DNA of 6,854 nucleotides from Mariprofundaceae bacterium (lineage in GTDB: Bacteria > Pseudomonadota > Zetaproteobacteria > Mariprofundales > Mariprofundaceae). A model generated the notes under the pieces. The model worked only from the letters and a program-made list of their open reading frames with translations. It was not told the origin of the DNA and did not search any database. The translations under genes were made by a program, and so were the position numbers. Within the stretch, counting starts at the first letter, position 1. Each line of letters begins with the position of its first letter. Positions 1 to 6,331 of the stretch are shown here, in pieces. The stretch lies in contig JAUZQT010000057.1 of the NCBI GenBank assembly GCA_030950825.1, positions 1 to 6,854 on the forward strand. Reading direction: 5' to 3'.

Positions 1-131
1 TTGCAGGATTAGCATTCGACAGCTTGTTTTGTGGTGAGTCATTGAGCTTGCTTATCCCCCTATGAATTTTGCCTACCCATTTAGAATTTGAAAGAGCCTA
101 TATCTTATTGCTGGGTGTTTATATTGAGCTG

Positions 132-431
132 ATGGCACGCAGCACCTACAGTGAGAATGAACTGTATTTAATAACATCAGATTTAAAAGTAAAACACCTT
201 AAAAGCTTTGAGCGCAGTTTTACGAACGGTGGAACAGGTGGTTCGAATACTGATGTTTCCTTTGTATATAATACCACAGGTAAATATTTTGCAGTTACTG
301 AAAGTGGTCACTTCTTTACAGATAAGGTGGATGAAGATGGGAAGCGGATCGTAAACTATCCTCATAAAACTTACTATTTAGAATATAATGAGGAACAGAA
401 AGAAGTCATTGAGGTTTCTTCACCGTTTTGA
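132..431 (+). CDS. Hypothetical protein, about 99 aa
   Basis: I do not recognise this protein. From the ATG at 132 it would be 99 aa, polar and rich in Tyr, Glu, Lys and Thr. A Gly-rich stretch (NGGTGGSNTD) is followed by alternating polar and aromatic residues (YNTTGKYFAV, GHFFTDKV, KTYYLEY) that suggest a small beta-rich fold. No membrane segment or catalytic motif is seen. The same frame is open back to a TTG at 69, which would add 21 residues, several hydrophobic (YILLLGVYIEL). Neither start has a convincing Shine-Dalgarno sequence; only a weak GAGC lies just before 132. Base composition is more AT-rich than the tgt-sec genes. It has no operon partner: about 450 nt without a confident gene follow. 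It may be a genuine small gene or the 3' part of a decayed one. Confidence 0.45.
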   Translation: MARSTYSENELYLITSDLKVKHLKSFERSFTNGGTGGSNTDVSFVYNTTGKYFAVTESGHFFTDKVDEDGKRIVNYPHKTYYLEYNEEQKEVIEVSSPF

Positions 432-459
432 AAGTATGTTGTTTTGGGAACCGGGTTAT

Positions 460-819
460 TCATTGATCCGGGTCATGCTTTTCTATTATCTTATTCATGT
501 GGCTTATAACGGGGTCACCCATTATTGCCATACCAGAACAGTCGCGTTTGACAAGATAAGCAAATAAGAAAGCCTGCCCAGCTCTGTAGTTCCTTTTGGG
601 ATCCGGTTCCGCCAGTTCCGTGTTAATGTTTGGCGTAGCACGAAAATTAATTTTGGTGAATTAAGTTTTCTTTTCAACAATTGAAAAATACGCACGCACA
701 CGAGTACACTCAGTTTTTCTAACTCTGAGATTGGGAAATTGAAGAATGCCGTACCCTGAATAGTTGCTGGTATCCAAGTATATTGCATTTCGGTGGGAGT
801 TTGCCAATATTACAGCCTC
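460..819 (-). pseudogene. Possible decayed gene remnant, unrecognised
   Basis: Read on the minus strand from 819 to the TGA at 460-462, one frame is open for about 119 codons with a single interruption, a TAA at 661-663. The 66-codon part after that stop reads like ordinary protein: it includes NYRAGQAFLFAYLVKRD and ends with a helix-like stretch, SHMNKIIEKHDPDQ. It has no usable start: the first in-frame ATG lies only 26 codons before the end, and no Shine-Dalgarno is seen. I cannot assign a family. Another minus-strand frame (522-788, 88 codons) is also open, so chance is a real alternative. The basis is the protein-like composition and the scarcity of stops only. Confidence 0.25.
680..706 (+). 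repeat. 27-nt intergenic repeat, copy 1 (inverted relative to copy 2)
   Basis: This copy matches the reverse complement of 2085-2111 at 23 of 27 positions. The first ten bases (ATTGAAAAAT) and the last nine (ACACGAGTA) are identical; the four mismatches all fall at positions 11 to 18. Unlike copy 2, its internal palindrome is broken by these changes. A T5 run follows at 713-717, so A- and T-tracts flank the core. It lies in non-coding DNA upstream of the HD-GYP gene. Confidence 0.6.
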
Positions 820-871
820 TTAGCCTGCATTATTCATAAATACTGCCATGGCCACTGCTAATGTTTTTTTG

Positions 872-878
872 AGAAGGT
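872..878 (+). promoter_or_regulatory. Shine-Dalgarno of the HD-GYP gene
   Basis: AGAAGGT ends 7 nt before the ATG at 886 and fixes that start codon. It directly follows a T7 run at 864-870. Confidence 0.7.
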
Positions 879-885
879 AAGTATC

Positions 886-2013
886 ATGCATATTAAAAAA
901 TCCGAGCTGACAAGTTTGCATGAAGAAAATAGTTGTTTCAAAATTGAAGTGGGTCAACTTAAAAAAAAGCTACAAAAGCAGGCAGAAATTAGCCAATCAT
1001 TGCTGTTAAAAAAAGATCATGTTGATCAGTTTCGACAACTGATTAATCAAGAGCGCGCGGAATGGGAAATAATTTTTGATGCCATTACTGACCCCGTATT
1101 TTTACACAATGGTGAGGGAAGTATTTTACACGCCAATCAGGCTTATATTCGTATTGCTGGGCAACCGCTTCAACATCTGATTGGCAAGCCATACTGGCAT
1201 ATTTTTCCAAAAATGACGAACGCATTGCCAGATTTTTGCAGGGGCTGTCATGATGATAAGGGTATTACCATGGCGATTGAAGATGTCGATGGATCCCGCT
1301 TTTTATCATATCGCCAATGCGTTCGATCTGTGGACAACGACTGCCGCTACATGGTTCATTTTATTCAAGATGTGACTGGGCAGTTACGAGCCAATCAGCT
1401 CTTAGAAACCACTGAAACCACTGAAACCAAGCTGCGACAGGCTTTGGAAGGATCCATTCAAGTTATTGCCATGACGCTTGAAGCACGAGATCCTTGTGCC
1501 GTTGGACATCAACTACATATTGCTGACCTAGCTCGCGCCATGGGTGAAAAGGCAGGCTTATCACAGACGCGACTAGAGGGCATTTATTTTGGCGGTATTA
1601 TTCATGATATAGGTAGAATTCACCTTCCAGATGAGATCATCACATGCACCGATAAGTTGACCAAAACACAATTTTTACAGGTTCAAAAACACGCTGAAGT
1701 TGGCTATCAAATTTTAAAGAATATTGATTTTCCTTGGCCTGTTGCCGATATTGCCCACCAGCATCATGAACGCTTGGATGGTTCAGGTTATCCTCAAGGA
1801 TTGCAAGGGAAAGAAATTTGTCTAGAAGCACGTATTATCGCAATTGCCGATGTGGTAGAAGCGATCGTGATGCCGCGCCCCTATCGCCCATCACTGGGTG
1901 TGGAGACCGCATTGAAAGAAATAAGTCAAGGACGGGGAACACTCTATGAAGCACAATATGTCGACATTTGTGTTGATCTCTTTCGTAACGACGCTTATAT
2001 ATTTCAGCAGTAA
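886..2013 (+). CDS. PAS domain-containing HD-GYP protein (probable cyclic-di-GMP phosphodiesterase)
   Basis: A 375-aa soluble signalling protein with no signal peptide or membrane segment, so probably cytoplasmic. Order: charged, heptad-like helix (about 1-60), PAS domain (about 61-167, starting at FDAITDPVFLHNGEG and ending at FIQDVTGQ), short helical linker with an ETT repeat, and HD-GYP domain (about 185-366). HD-GYP domains hydrolyse cyclic-di-GMP. The expected metal ligands are present: E199, H208, H240-D241, H269, H293-H294 and D322, plus the signature HHERLDGSGYP (293-303). The C-terminal RPYRPSLG stretch (331-338) is typical of one HD-GYP subgroup. Oddities: the usual HDIGK is HDIGR (R244), and the PAS domain holds C118-x2-C121-H122 plus C145 and C153. 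The start has a good Shine-Dalgarno. It appears monocistronic, with a likely terminator 64 nt downstream. The family is clear; actual enzyme activity and the ligand sensed are inferred or unknown. Confidence 0.93.
   Translation: MHIKKSELTSLHEENSCFKIEVGQLKKKLQKQAEISQSLLLKKDHVDQFRQLINQERAEWEIIFDAITDPVFLHNGEGSILHANQAYIRIAGQPLQHLIGKPYWHIFPKMTNALPDFCRGCHDDKGITMAIEDVDGSRFLSYRQCVRSVDNDCRYMVHFIQDVTGQLRANQLLETTETTETKLRQALEGSIQVIAMTLEARDPCAVGHQLHIADLARAMGEKAGLSQTRLEGIYFGGIIHDIGRIHLPDEIITCTDKLTKTQFLQVQKHAEVGYQILKNIDFPWPVADIAHQHHERLDGSGYPQGLQGKEICLEARIIAIADVVEAIVMPRPYRPSLGVETALKEISQGRGTLYEAQYVDICVDLFRNDAYIFQQ
1405..1431 (+). repeat. 9-nt tandem repeat, three copies, within the HD-GYP gene
   Basis: GAAACCACT occurs twice in a row, followed by GAAACCAAG, which differs only in the last two bases. 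It encodes ETT-ETT-ETK in the linker between the PAS and HD-GYP domains. The unit is a multiple of three, so gain or loss of copies would change linker length by three residues without shifting frame. Confidence 0.8.
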
Positions 2014-2076
2014 AGAACGGGTATTAAATAGCTTGCGACTTTAACGTGTCTTGTTGCCCAAGATCACGGCAAAAAA

Positions 2077-2107
2077 GCACCACATACTCGTGTACGAGTG
2101 CATTTTT
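2077..2107 (+). terminator. Likely rho-independent terminator after the HD-GYP gene
   Basis: ACTCG (2086-2090), loop TGTA, CGAGT (2095-2099) can form a short hairpin. Alternatively, GCAC (2077-2080) pairs with GTGC (2098-2101) around a smaller TCG/CGA stem. A6 (2071-2076) precedes the region and T5 (2103-2107) follows it, so the A- and T-tracts could extend pairing and let it work in both directions. The stem is short, so strength is uncertain. It overlaps repeat copy 2. Confidence 0.45.
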
Positions 2108-2111
2108 CAAT
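2085..2111 (-). repeat. 27-nt intergenic repeat, copy 2 (inverted relative to copy 1)
   Basis: The reverse complement of this stretch matches 680-706 at 23 of 27 positions. This copy keeps an intact palindrome (ACTCGT, GT, ACGAGT) and is part of the proposed terminator. The two copies bracket the HD-GYP gene in opposite orientation, about 1.4 kb apart. Confidence 0.6.
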
Positions 2112-2139
2112 AAATAATTTGGGTAAGAGCTGCGGTGCG

Positions 2140-2170
2140 TTGAATAGTTATAGCCAACTATGTTAATAAT
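2140..2170 (+). promoter_or_regulatory. Possible sigma-70 promoter for tgt and the sec operon
   Basis: TTGAAT (2140-2145) resembles a -35 box (four of six), and AATAAT (2165-2170) a -10 box (five of six). The 19-nt spacer is longer than ideal. Transcription would begin near 2177, giving a leader of only about 20 to 30 nt before the tgt start. It is the best candidate in the gap between the HD-GYP gene and tgt. Confidence 0.35.
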
Positions 2171-2208
2171 CTCTTCCATCTACCTACCATGTAGATATGC
2201 TGCGCGCG

Positions 2209-3336
2209 ATGTCTGCACTTAAATTTAAAATCACTGCGAAAGATGCGCAAGGTCATGCTCGTCGCTGCCAGCTAAGCTTGCCACACGGCATGGTCGAAAC
2301 GCCTGTCTTTATGCCTGTTGGAACGCAAGCAACGGTCAAAAGCTTAACCCCTGCTGATCTCATTGATGATGTTCGAGCAAGCATTATTCTAGCTAATACC
2401 TATCACCTGATGTTGCGCCCTGGTGCAGATATTATCGAACAAATGGGTGGTCTGCATCAATTCATGGCTTGGGATCACCCTATTTTAACCGATTCTGGCG
2501 GTTTTCAGGTTTGGTCTTTGGGGGCATTGCGTAAAATTGAAGCCGATGGTGTACGCTTTCAATCCCACATTGACGGCTCCAAGTGGTTCCTCGGCCCCAA
2601 AGAAAGCATGGATATTCAACGTAAATTAGGCTCCGATATTGTCATGGCCTTTGATGAGTGTACCCCCTACCCTGCTACTCATGAAGAAGCTCGATCATCC
2701 ATGGAAATGTCTATGCGCTGGGCAGCTGATTGCCGTGAGCATCTTCCTGTCAACAATCAACAGGCTCTGTTTGGTATTGTGCAAGGTGGCATGTATGCAG
2801 ACCTGCGCCGAGAAAGCCTGCATGCTATTGCTGAAATGGATTTTGAAGGCATTGCCATTGGCGGGCTATCAGTCGGAGAACCCAAAGATGAAATGCTGGC
2901 GACTTTGGATGCCCTTGCCGATCACCTACCCAGCAATAAACCGCGCTATGTGATGGGTGTAGGCACCCCAGATGACCTTATTGAGGGCATTGATCGCGGC
3001 ATTGATATGTTTGATTGCGTCATGCCAAGCCGCAATGCGCGCAATGGAACCTTGTTTACAGACAGTGGCAAAATAAACATTAAAAACCTTAAATATCAAG
3101 TAGATAGCTCACCTATCATGGCAGATTGTACATGTTATACATGCCGTAATTTCTCGCGTTCTTATCTGCGTCATTTGTACATGGCAAAAGAAATCCTAAG
3201 TTCAAGGTTGAATACTTTGCACAACCTTCACTACTATTGCGATCTCATGCAACGAGCCAGAGATGCCATCAATGGAAATAACTGGCCTGAATTTCGTGAA
3301 CAATTTTTACAAAAATATCGCAGCAACCATCATTAA
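2209..3336 (+). CDS. tgt: Queuine tRNA-ribosyltransferase (tRNA-guanine transglycosylase)
   Basis: Tgt exchanges guanine-34 in the anticodon of GUN-anticodon tRNAs (Asp, Asn, His, Tyr) for preQ1, a committed step of queuosine synthesis in the cytoplasm. From the ATG at 2209 it is 375 aa, the same length as E. coli Tgt. Positions counted from that Met: the active-site Asp lies in ILTDSGGFQ (D95), the nucleophile Asp in MFDCVMPSRNARNG (D269), substrate-pocket motifs are FDECTPYP and GIVQGG, and the zinc site is C307, C309, C312 and H338. Ser replaces the commoner Thr in the PTRNAR motif, a mild change. An in-frame ATG at 2197 would add four residues (MLRA). Neither start has a visible Shine-Dalgarno, and family length favours 2209. 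The partner queA is not in this window. yajC follows after 31 nt, the classic tgt-yajC-secD-secF order. Confidence 0.97.
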   Translation: MSALKFKITAKDAQGHARRCQLSLPHGMVETPVFMPVGTQATVKSLTPADLIDDVRASIILANTYHLMLRPGADIIEQMGGLHQFMAWDHPILTDSGGFQVWSLGALRKIEADGVRFQSHIDGSKWFLGPKESMDIQRKLGSDIVMAFDECTPYPATHEEARSSMEMSMRWAADCREHLPVNNQQALFGIVQGGMYADLRRESLHAIAEMDFEGIAIGGLSVGEPKDEMLATLDALADHLPSNKPRYVMGVGTPDDLIEGIDRGIDMFDCVMPSRNARNGTLFTDSGKINIKNLKYQVDSSPIMADCTCYTCRNFSRSYLRHLYMAKEILSSRLNTLHNLHYYCDLMQRARDAINGNNWPEFREQFLQKYRSNHH

Positions 3337-3367
3337 CACCGAATAACCAATAGGAGTTTTAATTCAC

Positions 3368-3712
3368 ATGTCCAACATCATTCGCTCTACTTTCGCCAGT
3401 ATCGCGGCACTGCTTGCCTTGAGTACGCCAGCTTTTGCCGAGGGTGGCAGCTCATCAAGTGGTTTCACACAACTAATCCCATTAATTCTGATTATGCTTA
3501 TTTTCTATTTCCTGTTAATTCGCCCACAACAGAAACGCGCCAAAGAACACCGTGGTATGGTTGAGAGCCTGAAAAAAGGCGATGAAGTGATGACCAATGG
3601 TGGCATTTTCGGAACCGTTACCGATGTTAAAGAAGACTTCTTAAAAGTGGAAATTGCCGATGGTGTACGCATTAAGATTCAACGCGATGCTGTTGCTGCC
3701 CTTTCGGATTAG
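3368..3712 (+). CDS. yajC: Sec translocon accessory subunit YajC
   Basis: A 114-aa inner-membrane protein that associates with SecD and SecF beside the SecYEG channel. The N-terminus looks like a signal peptide (hydrophobic 8-24 with an AFA site before EGG), followed by a Ser/Gly-rich spacer and a membrane helix at about 34-51. After it comes the family signature LIRPQQKRAKEH (50-61) and the conserved cytoplasmic segment KKGDEVMTNGGIFGTV. E. coli YajC has 110 aa and a single clear membrane helix; whether the first segment here is cleaved cannot be told from sequence. AGGAG at 3352-3356 serves as ribosome binding site, 11 nt before the ATG, slightly far. It sits 31 nt after tgt and 57 nt before secD with no terminator between, so it is probably co-transcribed. 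Confidence 0.96.
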   Translation: MSNIIRSTFASIAALLALSTPAFAEGGSSSSGFTQLIPLILIMLIFYFLLIRPQQKRAKEHRGMVESLKKGDEVMTNGGIFGTVTDVKEDFLKVEIADGVRIKIQRDAVAALSD

Positions 3713-3769
3713 TCCTATCAGTTAAAATCACTCTCAAACTTTATTAATTCGATTTACAAGGAATACATC

Positions 3770-5359
3770 ATGCACGCATACCCGCGCTGGAAAGCTTGGC
3801 TCATTCTTATCACTCTGGTGGTTGCCGTGATGGCATCTGCCCCCAATTTACTTGAAAAAGGTGAAAAGATGCCTTCTTGGTGGCCTGCTTCGATGAGCAA
3901 GCCATTGAATCTTGGTCTGGATTTAAAAGGTGGCATTCACTTGGTTGTGGATGTGGATGTGGATGTAGCCGTTTCAACCCGTGTCGCTGAAGAGGTAAGT
4001 ACTATTCGTAGTGTCTTACGAAGCAATAAGATTCGCTACAGCAAGCTGGACAGTAAGGGTGGCTCCATTACTGTCGCACTGAAAAAAAATAGCGAGCTTC
4101 CAAAGGCGCAAAAATTGATCGAAGATGTGCTGCCAAAATACACCGCAACACTCGAAGGCGATACACTTCGCTTTATTGTTACAGCGTCTGAGGCCAAGGA
4201 AATCAAACACAATGCGGTTGATCAATCCATTGAAGTGATTCGCCACCGTATTGATGCCCTCGGAACCACAGAGCCTGTGATTGTACGTCAGGGTGAACGC
4301 CGCATTCTTGTTCAAATCCCTGGCTTTGATGATTCTGCTGCTGCCAAAGCCTTGATTGGACGCACGGCCATACTTGAATTCAAGCTAGTCGATGAAAAGG
4401 GTGACTTGGATAAAGCCTTGCAAGGTGATATCCCGCCAGGTGATGTCATTGTTTACGGCAAGGAAGAAATCCGTAATGGCAAGCCATTCAAACAGCCTTA
4501 CTTATTAAAAAAACGGACAGAGCTTTCTGGCTCATTGATTGCTGATGCCCGTGTTTCGATTGATTCCCGTTATAATGAATATGCCGTCACACTGAAATTT
4601 AATAGTAAAGGTGCACGTATTTTCGATAAGCTCACCAAAAATCATGTTGGGGAGCGTTTTGCCATTATTCTGGAAGGATCTGTCAATTCCGCACCTGTGA
4701 TTCGTGAACGTATTTCTGGTGGCACGGCACAAATCACGGGGAGCTTTTCGCCTGAGGAAGCACGCAACCTATCCATCGTCTTGCGTGCTGGCGCATTGCC
4801 AGCACCTGTGAAAGTGGTCGAAGAGCGCTCCATTGGCCCAAGCTTGGGGCAAGATTCGATTGATCAAGGCTTTGATTCCATCATCATCGGCTCTATTCTC
4901 GTATTGATTTTTATGATGGTGTACTATCGTCTGTTTGGGCTTGTCGCCAATATTGCCTTGGTCTTCAATATGGTCTTGCTGGTCGCTGCGATGAGCATGA
5001 TTGGCGCAACCCTTACCCTGCCTGGTATGGCTGGCATCGTCTTAACCATTGGTATGGCGGTTGATGCCAATGTACTTATTTTTGAACGCATTCGAGAAGA
5101 AGTACGCCTTGGGAAAACACCGTTGGCAGCCATTGACAGTGGTTATGCCAAAGCCTTTTTAACCATTGTGGATGCCAATATTACCACACTCATTGCTGCT
5201 ATTGTGTTATTTCAATTCGGCACTGGACCAGTAAAAGGTTTTGCTGTCACACTATCTGTCGGAATCATTGCCTCTATGTTTACCGCCATCATGGTCACCC
5301 GTGCCATCATTGCCTTTTCCACGGCAAAACGTGCCCGCATTGAAAAGCTGAGTATTTAG
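3770..5359 (+). CDS. secD: Protein translocase subunit SecD
   Basis: SecD, with SecF, uses the proton motive force to pull translocating proteins to the periplasmic side of SecYEG. The protein has 529 aa, the short form found in many bacteria (about 615 in E. coli); the difference is mainly in the periplasmic part. One membrane helix lies at about 9-24, then a large periplasmic domain (about 27-366), then five helices (about 368-386, 392-412, 418-438, 468-484, 488-512). Conserved motifs: LNLGLDLKGGIHL (47-59), SIGPSLG (354-360), GMAVDANVLIFERIREE (428-444) with D432 matching the proton-pathway Asp of helix 4, and TIVDANITT (465-473). AAGGAA at 3758-3763 lies 6 nt before the ATG. A run of three GTGGAT units encodes VDVDVD just after the first motif. 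The stop codon is shared with the secF ribosome binding site. Confidence 0.98.
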   Translation: MHAYPRWKAWLILITLVVAVMASAPNLLEKGEKMPSWWPASMSKPLNLGLDLKGGIHLVVDVDVDVAVSTRVAEEVSTIRSVLRSNKIRYSKLDSKGGSITVALKKNSELPKAQKLIEDVLPKYTATLEGDTLRFIVTASEAKEIKHNAVDQSIEVIRHRIDALGTTEPVIVRQGERRILVQIPGFDDSAAAKALIGRTAILEFKLVDEKGDLDKALQGDIPPGDVIVYGKEEIRNGKPFKQPYLLKKRTELSGSLIADARVSIDSRYNEYAVTLKFNSKGARIFDKLTKNHVGERFAIILEGSVNSAPVIRERISGGTAQITGSFSPEEARNLSIVLRAGALPAPVKVVEERSIGPSLGQDSIDQGFDSIIIGSILVLIFMMVYYRLFGLVANIALVFNMVLLVAAMSMIGATLTLPGMAGIVLTIGMAVDANVLIFERIREEVRLGKTPLAAIDSGYAKAFLTIVDANITTLIAAIVLFQFGTGPVKGFAVTLSVGIIASMFTAIMVTRAIIAFSTAKRARIEKLSI

Positions 5360-5362
5360 GAG
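5358..5362 (+). promoter_or_regulatory. Shine-Dalgarno of secF, overlapping the secD stop codon
   Basis: AGGAG begins inside the TAG stop of secD (5357-5359) and ends 6 nt before the secF ATG at 5369. Ribosomes ending secD would sit on this site, which suggests translational coupling and matched SecD and SecF levels. Confidence 0.8.
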
Positions 5363-5368
5363 ATAACC

Positions 5369-6319
5369 ATGCAACTCATTAACCCCAACTCAAACTTTGA
5401 TTTTCTTGGAAAACGAAAAATTGCATTAATCATATCGGCAGTATTGATTACTATTTCATTGCTGGCGCTCATTCCTAGTATTCGTGGCTTAAACTTTGGC
5501 ATCGACTTTACGGGTGGAACTTTAGTCGAAGTTCAATTCAAACAAGCGCCCAGCATCTCAGATGTACGCGCTGCTATTAAGCCCGCTGGTTATGAGCAAG
5601 CCATTATTCAAGAATTTGGTAGCCCTGAAGAAATTCTTATCCGTGTACAAAACAAAGAGGTTGAAGATTCATCTAAAATAAGCAACACCATTCTGGATAG
5701 CCTGAAATCTCACTTTGGCGCTGAAAATATCGATATGCGGCGTGTTGAATTTGTTGGGCCACAAGTCGGCGAAGAGCTCACACAAGCTGGTATCAGTGCT
5801 GTGCTGATTGCCATGTTGGCCATTCTTATTTACGTCACGCTGCGCTTTGAGTTCCGTTTTGCTATTGGTGCAGATGCAGCATTATTGCATGACATCACAC
5901 TTGTCTTGGGTGTATTTGCAATTACGGGAAGTGAATTCTCACTTCCCGTTGTTGCCGCGATTTTGGCTGTGATTGGTTACTCGTTAAATGACTCAATTGT
6001 AGTATTTGACCGCATCCGTGAAAACCTTGAAGAAAATCGCAAGCGCAAGCATCCAGAGGATGAGATTAAAGTCTGTAATGATTCCATTAACCAGACTCTG
6101 GCACGTACCTTAATGACATCATTTACCACGCTATTGGTTGTTTTGGCGCTCTTCTTTCTTGGTGGTGAAGTCATCCATGGTTTTGCGTTTGCATTGCTTG
6201 TCGGAATTTTAGTCGGTACCTACTCCTCTATTTATATTGCAAGCCCTGTCATGCTGCAGTTAAAGGGTGTATGGCAAACTTCTGAAGAAGATCTCAAAGA
6301 AGAAGAGGCTCGGCCATAA
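5369..6319 (+). CDS. secF: Protein translocase subunit SecF
   Basis: SecF pairs with SecD in the inner membrane to drive late steps of Sec export. The 316 aa are close to the E. coli length (323). One helix (about 17-36) is followed by a periplasmic domain (about 40-135) that opens with GLNFGIDFTGGTLVEV (40-55), and by five helices (about 138-158, 163-184, 191-212, 245-264, 268-292). Conserved motifs: RVEFVGPQVGEEL (125-137), LLHDITLVLG (172-181) and VIGYSLNDSIVVFDRIREN (201-219), which holds D208 and D214 of the proton pathway. The tail is acidic (SEEDLKEEEARP). The start lies 9 nt after the secD stop, with a strong AGGAG. All signature residues I checked are present, so it should be functional. 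Confidence 0.98.
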   Translation: MQLINPNSNFDFLGKRKIALIISAVLITISLLALIPSIRGLNFGIDFTGGTLVEVQFKQAPSISDVRAAIKPAGYEQAIIQEFGSPEEILIRVQNKEVEDSSKISNTILDSLKSHFGAENIDMRRVEFVGPQVGEELTQAGISAVLIAMLAILIYVTLRFEFRFAIGADAALLHDITLVLGVFAITGSEFSLPVVAAILAVIGYSLNDSIVVFDRIRENLEENRKRKHPEDEIKVCNDSINQTLARTLMTSFTTLLVVLALFFLGGEVIHGFAFALLVGILVGTYSSIYIASPVMLQLKGVWQTSEEDLKEEEARP

Positions 6320-6331
6320 GGCTCGTTTCCC

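Larger units (their letters stand above)
432..885. other. Intergenic stretch without a confident gene
   Basis: These 454 nt hold no ORF with a good start and ribosome binding site. I see a possible minus-strand gene remnant (460-819), one copy of a 27-nt repeat (680-706), and, at the right edge, a T7 run followed by the Shine-Dalgarno of the next gene. No clear sigma-70 promoter for the HD-GYP gene could be fixed: TTGCCA at 801-806 resembles a -35 box, but no good -10 lies at the right distance. Confidence 0.6.

Noticed and set aside
449..475. Repeated CCGGGT as a terminator after the first ORF
   Set aside because: The two copies are direct, not inverted, so they do not form a hairpin, and no T-run follows directly.
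522..788. 88-codon minus-strand ORF with an ATG
   Set aside because: No ribosome binding site and an unconvincing protein; another minus-strand frame through the same DNA looks more protein-like.
1237..1251. C-x2-C-H as a c-type cytochrome heme site
   Set aside because: The protein has no signal peptide or membrane helix, and covalent heme attachment occurs in the periplasm.
2014..2208. preQ1 riboswitch upstream of tgt
   Set aside because: No recognisable preQ1 aptamer pattern is seen, and the likely leader is too short; preQ1 switches more often precede synthesis or transport genes.
2639..2953. 104-codon + strand ORF inside tgt
   Set aside because: It lies in another frame wholly within a clear tgt gene with intact motifs on both sides.
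3713..3769. SecM/VemP-like arrest peptide or separate promoter before secD
   Set aside because: The 57-nt gap has no small ORF with start and ribosome binding site, no terminator and no good promoter boxes.
3947..3964. GTGGAT triplicate in secD as a variable repeat
   Set aside because: It encodes VDVDVD just after a conserved motif where SecD proteins commonly have an acidic VD stretch, so it is probably ordinary coding sequence.
4016..5133. Several minus-strand ORFs opposite secD
   Set aside because: They are antisense shadows of a well-supported gene and lack start signals or recognisable protein features.
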